This document shows positions 62,462-64,000 of a stretch of DNA of 64,000 nt, piece after piece (the stretch's first letter is position 1; the number at the start of each line of letters is the position of its first letter). The position numbers and the translations under genes are program-made. The notes beneath the pieces were generated by a model that did no database searches, was not told the DNA's origin, and was given only the letters and a program-made list of their open reading frames with translations. The stretch is from the NCBI RefSeq assembly GCF_001625305.1, contig NW_017803280.1, forward strand, positions 246,222-310,221, given 5' to 3'. Origin of the DNA: Branchiostoma belcheri (taxonomy: Eukaryota > Chordata > Leptocardii > Amphioxiformes > Branchiostomatidae).

Positions 62462-62847
62462 TAAGGCCATGTTGATTTGATTATATGGATGACATCCGCG
62501 CGCGCATGAATTTTCGGCCGTTAAAAAAAAAGTTTTCAACCATACTGTAAATCGTACAAAACAGTTGCAAAATGAGCAAAAATATACCGTAAATTACAAA
62601 AAGAAACATACCAATGTCGTAGAATGCCACAATCAAACGAAAAAATACGAAATTGTAAAGAAATGAACTTGAAGATTAGATTATTCGCCAAACCATATTC
62701 TGTCCCATTTGTTCAACCCTCATGACCATGTAGATTTCATAATGAAAACAACTTTTTTTTTTGCAAAACTTTTTTTATTCGCACGCGCGCATCAATTTTG
62801 GAGTTCCCGGAGGATGTCATCCATATAATCAAATCAACATGGCCTAA
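62462..62847. mobile_element. PIF/Harbinger-like MITE, family H1, intact copy
   Basis: A 380-bp element (62465-62844) lies between TAA duplications (62462-62464, 62845-62847). Left end GGCCATGTTGATTTGATTATAT then GGATGACATCC; right end GGATGTCATCCATATAATCA then AATCAACATGGCC. Over 35 bp of near-perfect terminal inverted repeat. This is the best copy and fixes the family ends. Confidence 0.85.
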
Positions 62848-62920
62848 TGTTGGCTTTACCTTTTCAAATGTAACTGGTATGTTACGTCGATGAAGGTTAG
62901 ACATCCAGGTAATGCGATAC

Positions 62921-62962
62921 GTCAGACGTTTCAGCTAGTATCCACTAGCTTTCGTCAGTGAC
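62921..62962 (-). ncRNA. Hammerhead ribozyme (intact core)
   Basis: Minus strand: GTCA, CTGACGA, stem II AGCTAGT-GGAT-ACTAGCT, GAAACGTC, TGAC. Identical over 42 nt to 4100-4141 and 20688-20729. Stem I could extend less here because the outer sequence on the 3' side (GTATCGC) differs. Confidence 0.85.
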
Positions 62963-63099
62963 TGAGAGACCAGAGCACAACCTATTGAATGATATGCAAA
63001 TTTGTTCCTTTTTCGACTTCCAAAAATTTGTCTTCACTTCATTTGCATATCAATCAATAGGTTGTGCTTATAAACCTGCATTTCCCCTCTGGTCTCTCA

Positions 63100-63141
63100 G
63101 TCACTGACGAAAGTTAGTGGATACTAGCTGAAACGTCTGAC
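63100..63141 (+). ncRNA. Hammerhead ribozyme (intact core, one wobble)
   Basis: GTCA, CTGACGA, stem II AGTTAGT-GGAT-ACTAGCT (7 pairs, one G-U), GAAACGTC, TGAC. All core bases are present. It is the inverted partner of the copy at 62921 and lies 137 nt away. Confidence 0.85.
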
Positions 63142-63290
63142 GTTTTCAAAATCATATCCAGTTGCTTGAGTAACTGCTTTTTGGCGTAAGTGGTATGTTG
63201 TTTTCTACAGCGTGTCAACTGTACAAGTTTGAGATCAGAATATGTGAAATCAATAAGTGTATAACCAAGAGTGACATTGAAGTCAGTTGT

Positions 63291-63941
63291 TAAGGCCATG
63301 TTGATTTGATTATATGAAAACATCCTCTGGAAACTCCAAACCTGATGCGAGCGTGCGAATAAAGAAAAGTTTGGCCAGAAAAACAAGTTGCTTTTATTAT
63401 GAAATCTACGTGGTCATGAAGTTTGAGCAAATGACACAGAGTATGGTATGGTGAATAATCTACTCTTCAAATTCATTTCTTTACATTTTCGTCTTTTTCG
63501 TATGATTTCTACGACGCTGGTATCGTTTTCCAATATTTTTTAGCCCCTTATGGTATGATGATGGTATATATTATCTTATTTTGCAACTGTTTTGTGCGAT
63601 TAACAGTAGGCTTGAAAACTTCCTTTTTTGCAACGGCTGAAAATACATGTCATGATTCGTATAATCAAATCATTGTGGGGTTGTGTGGCGTAGCGGCAGA
63701 GTGTGCGACTCGGAAGTAAGAGTCCCGGGTTCGAGTCCTGACATGCCACCGATCTTGTGCCCTTGGGAAAGGCACTTTACACGACTTTCCTCACTTCGCT
63801 CAGGTGTAAATGAGTATTGTCCTGTCCTGTATTTGTCCCCTGTGTTGGTGGCGGCATTAATATAAGTTGATAAAACTTGAGTGTGTCGTCACCACGTCTG
63901 GTGATTACAATTGGAATAAAAAAAAAATCAATATGGCCTAA
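63291..63941. mobile_element. PIF/Harbinger-like MITE, family H1, with SINE inside its end
   Basis: TAA at 63291-63293 and 63939-63941. Left end GGCCATGTTGATTTGATTATAT; right end split: ATAATCAAATCA at 63661-63672 and ATATGGCC at 63931-63938, separated by a SINE. Without the SINE the element is about 390 bp, as for the other two copies. It shares GAAATCTACGTGGTCATGAA with them. Confidence 0.8.
63673..63924 (+). mobile_element. tRNA-derived SINE inserted in the MITE
   Basis: tRNA-like head: A-box TGGCGTAGCGGCAGAG (63686-63701), B-box GGGTTCGAGTC (63727-63737). Body: TTGTGCCCTTGGGAAAGGCA. Tail: GATTACAATTGGAAT and A9-10. AAATCA at 63667-63672 and 63925-63930 is the target duplication. It is the best complete copy of the shared-body family and shows the A-rich end expected of LINE-driven insertion. 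ORFs over it (63683-63865, 63777-63983) are shadows. Confidence 0.85.
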
Positions 63942-64000
63942 ACTAATAGAAGAACGTCGAATTACCAGGCGCAAGTTTTGCAATATGTTGAATCAGTGTG

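Larger units (their letters stand above)
62886..63188. mobile_element. PLE-derived fold-back with two hammerheads
   Basis: It begins GTCGATGAAGGTTAGACATC and ends CAGTTGCTTGAGTAACTGC and TTTTTGGCG. A minus-strand hammerhead (62921-62962) and a plus-strand one (63100-63141) lie in inverted orientation, with GAGAGACCAGAG..., a CAACCTATTGA/TCAATAGGTTG pair and ATATGCAAAT between. The left arm has lost the GCAGGTTTATAAG part. Same family as 4021-4499. Confidence 0.8.

Noticed and set aside
63680..63752. Functional tRNA gene
   Set aside because: A- and B-box fit, but the acceptor stem is not complete and the sequence continues into the SINE body and A-tail with a target duplication.

Overview
The window reads as a stretch of animal nuclear DNA from a repeat-rich genome, most likely a cephalochordate (amphioxus, Branchiostoma). 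This is an inference. It rests on many decayed non-LTR retrotransposons, tRNA-derived SINEs with a shared body, Penelope-like elements (PLEs) whose GIY-YIG endonuclease tails sit beside hammerhead ribozymes, several MITE families, and AT-rich spacer without long ORFs. No complete, recognisable host protein gene is visible. The sequence is best described as intergenic or intronic DNA with a few candidate exons and regulatory islands.

Layout. 1-4.5 kb: PLE debris, LINE tails, a SINE, a tandem duplication, a PIF/Harbinger-like MITE and a PLE fold-back with two hammerheads. 5.6-9.2 kb: an antisense LINE end, a candidate two-exon gene for a small secreted cysteine-containing protein (7284-7977, +), and a candidate minus-strand exon with strong splice sites (8334-8451). 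10.3-12.5 kb: two TTAA-flanked piggyBac-like MITEs; a third lies at 26.8 kb. 12.7-13.0 kb: an unduplicated AT/GC-mixed block rich in homeobox, Fox and GATA-like words. 13.3-15.5 kb: a six-copy ~358-bp tandem array with two alternating subtypes. 17.6-23.9 kb: more duplications, MITEs, a SINE, a three-copy array carrying a hammerhead insertion, an Octamer-bearing island, and a ~240-bp array. 28-40 kb: the densest transposon graveyard, with PLEs, five LINE ends, composite SINE, MITEs, fold-back elements and an assembly gap. 40-51 kb: a nearly perfect tandem duplication, hammerhead insertions, a CpG-rich promoter-like block on the minus strand near 46.5 kb, MITEs and an 18-bp minisatellite. 52-64 kb: unique islands, a 1.2-kb MITE with internal tandem repeats, more PLEs, a GA microsatellite, and a terminal cluster of MITE, hammerhead fold-back and SINE-in-MITE.

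The most coherent biological system is the set of at least eleven hammerhead-ribozyme or hammerhead-like sequences. Four copies have an intact CUGANGA...GAAA core with a 6-7-bp stem II and a self-complementary ACGU stem III; a variant copy uses AGCU. Several sit directly at the 3' end of a GIY-YIG coding tail, others in ~250-265-bp insertions or in head-to-head fold-backs. This matches what is known of hammerheads in Penelope-like retroelements, but the short autonomous-looking insertions and the fold-back arrangement deserve a closer look.

Limits: everything was read by eye. Element families are named from terminal motifs and target-site duplications only, splice and promoter calls rest on local consensus, and no alignment, folding or database search was run.
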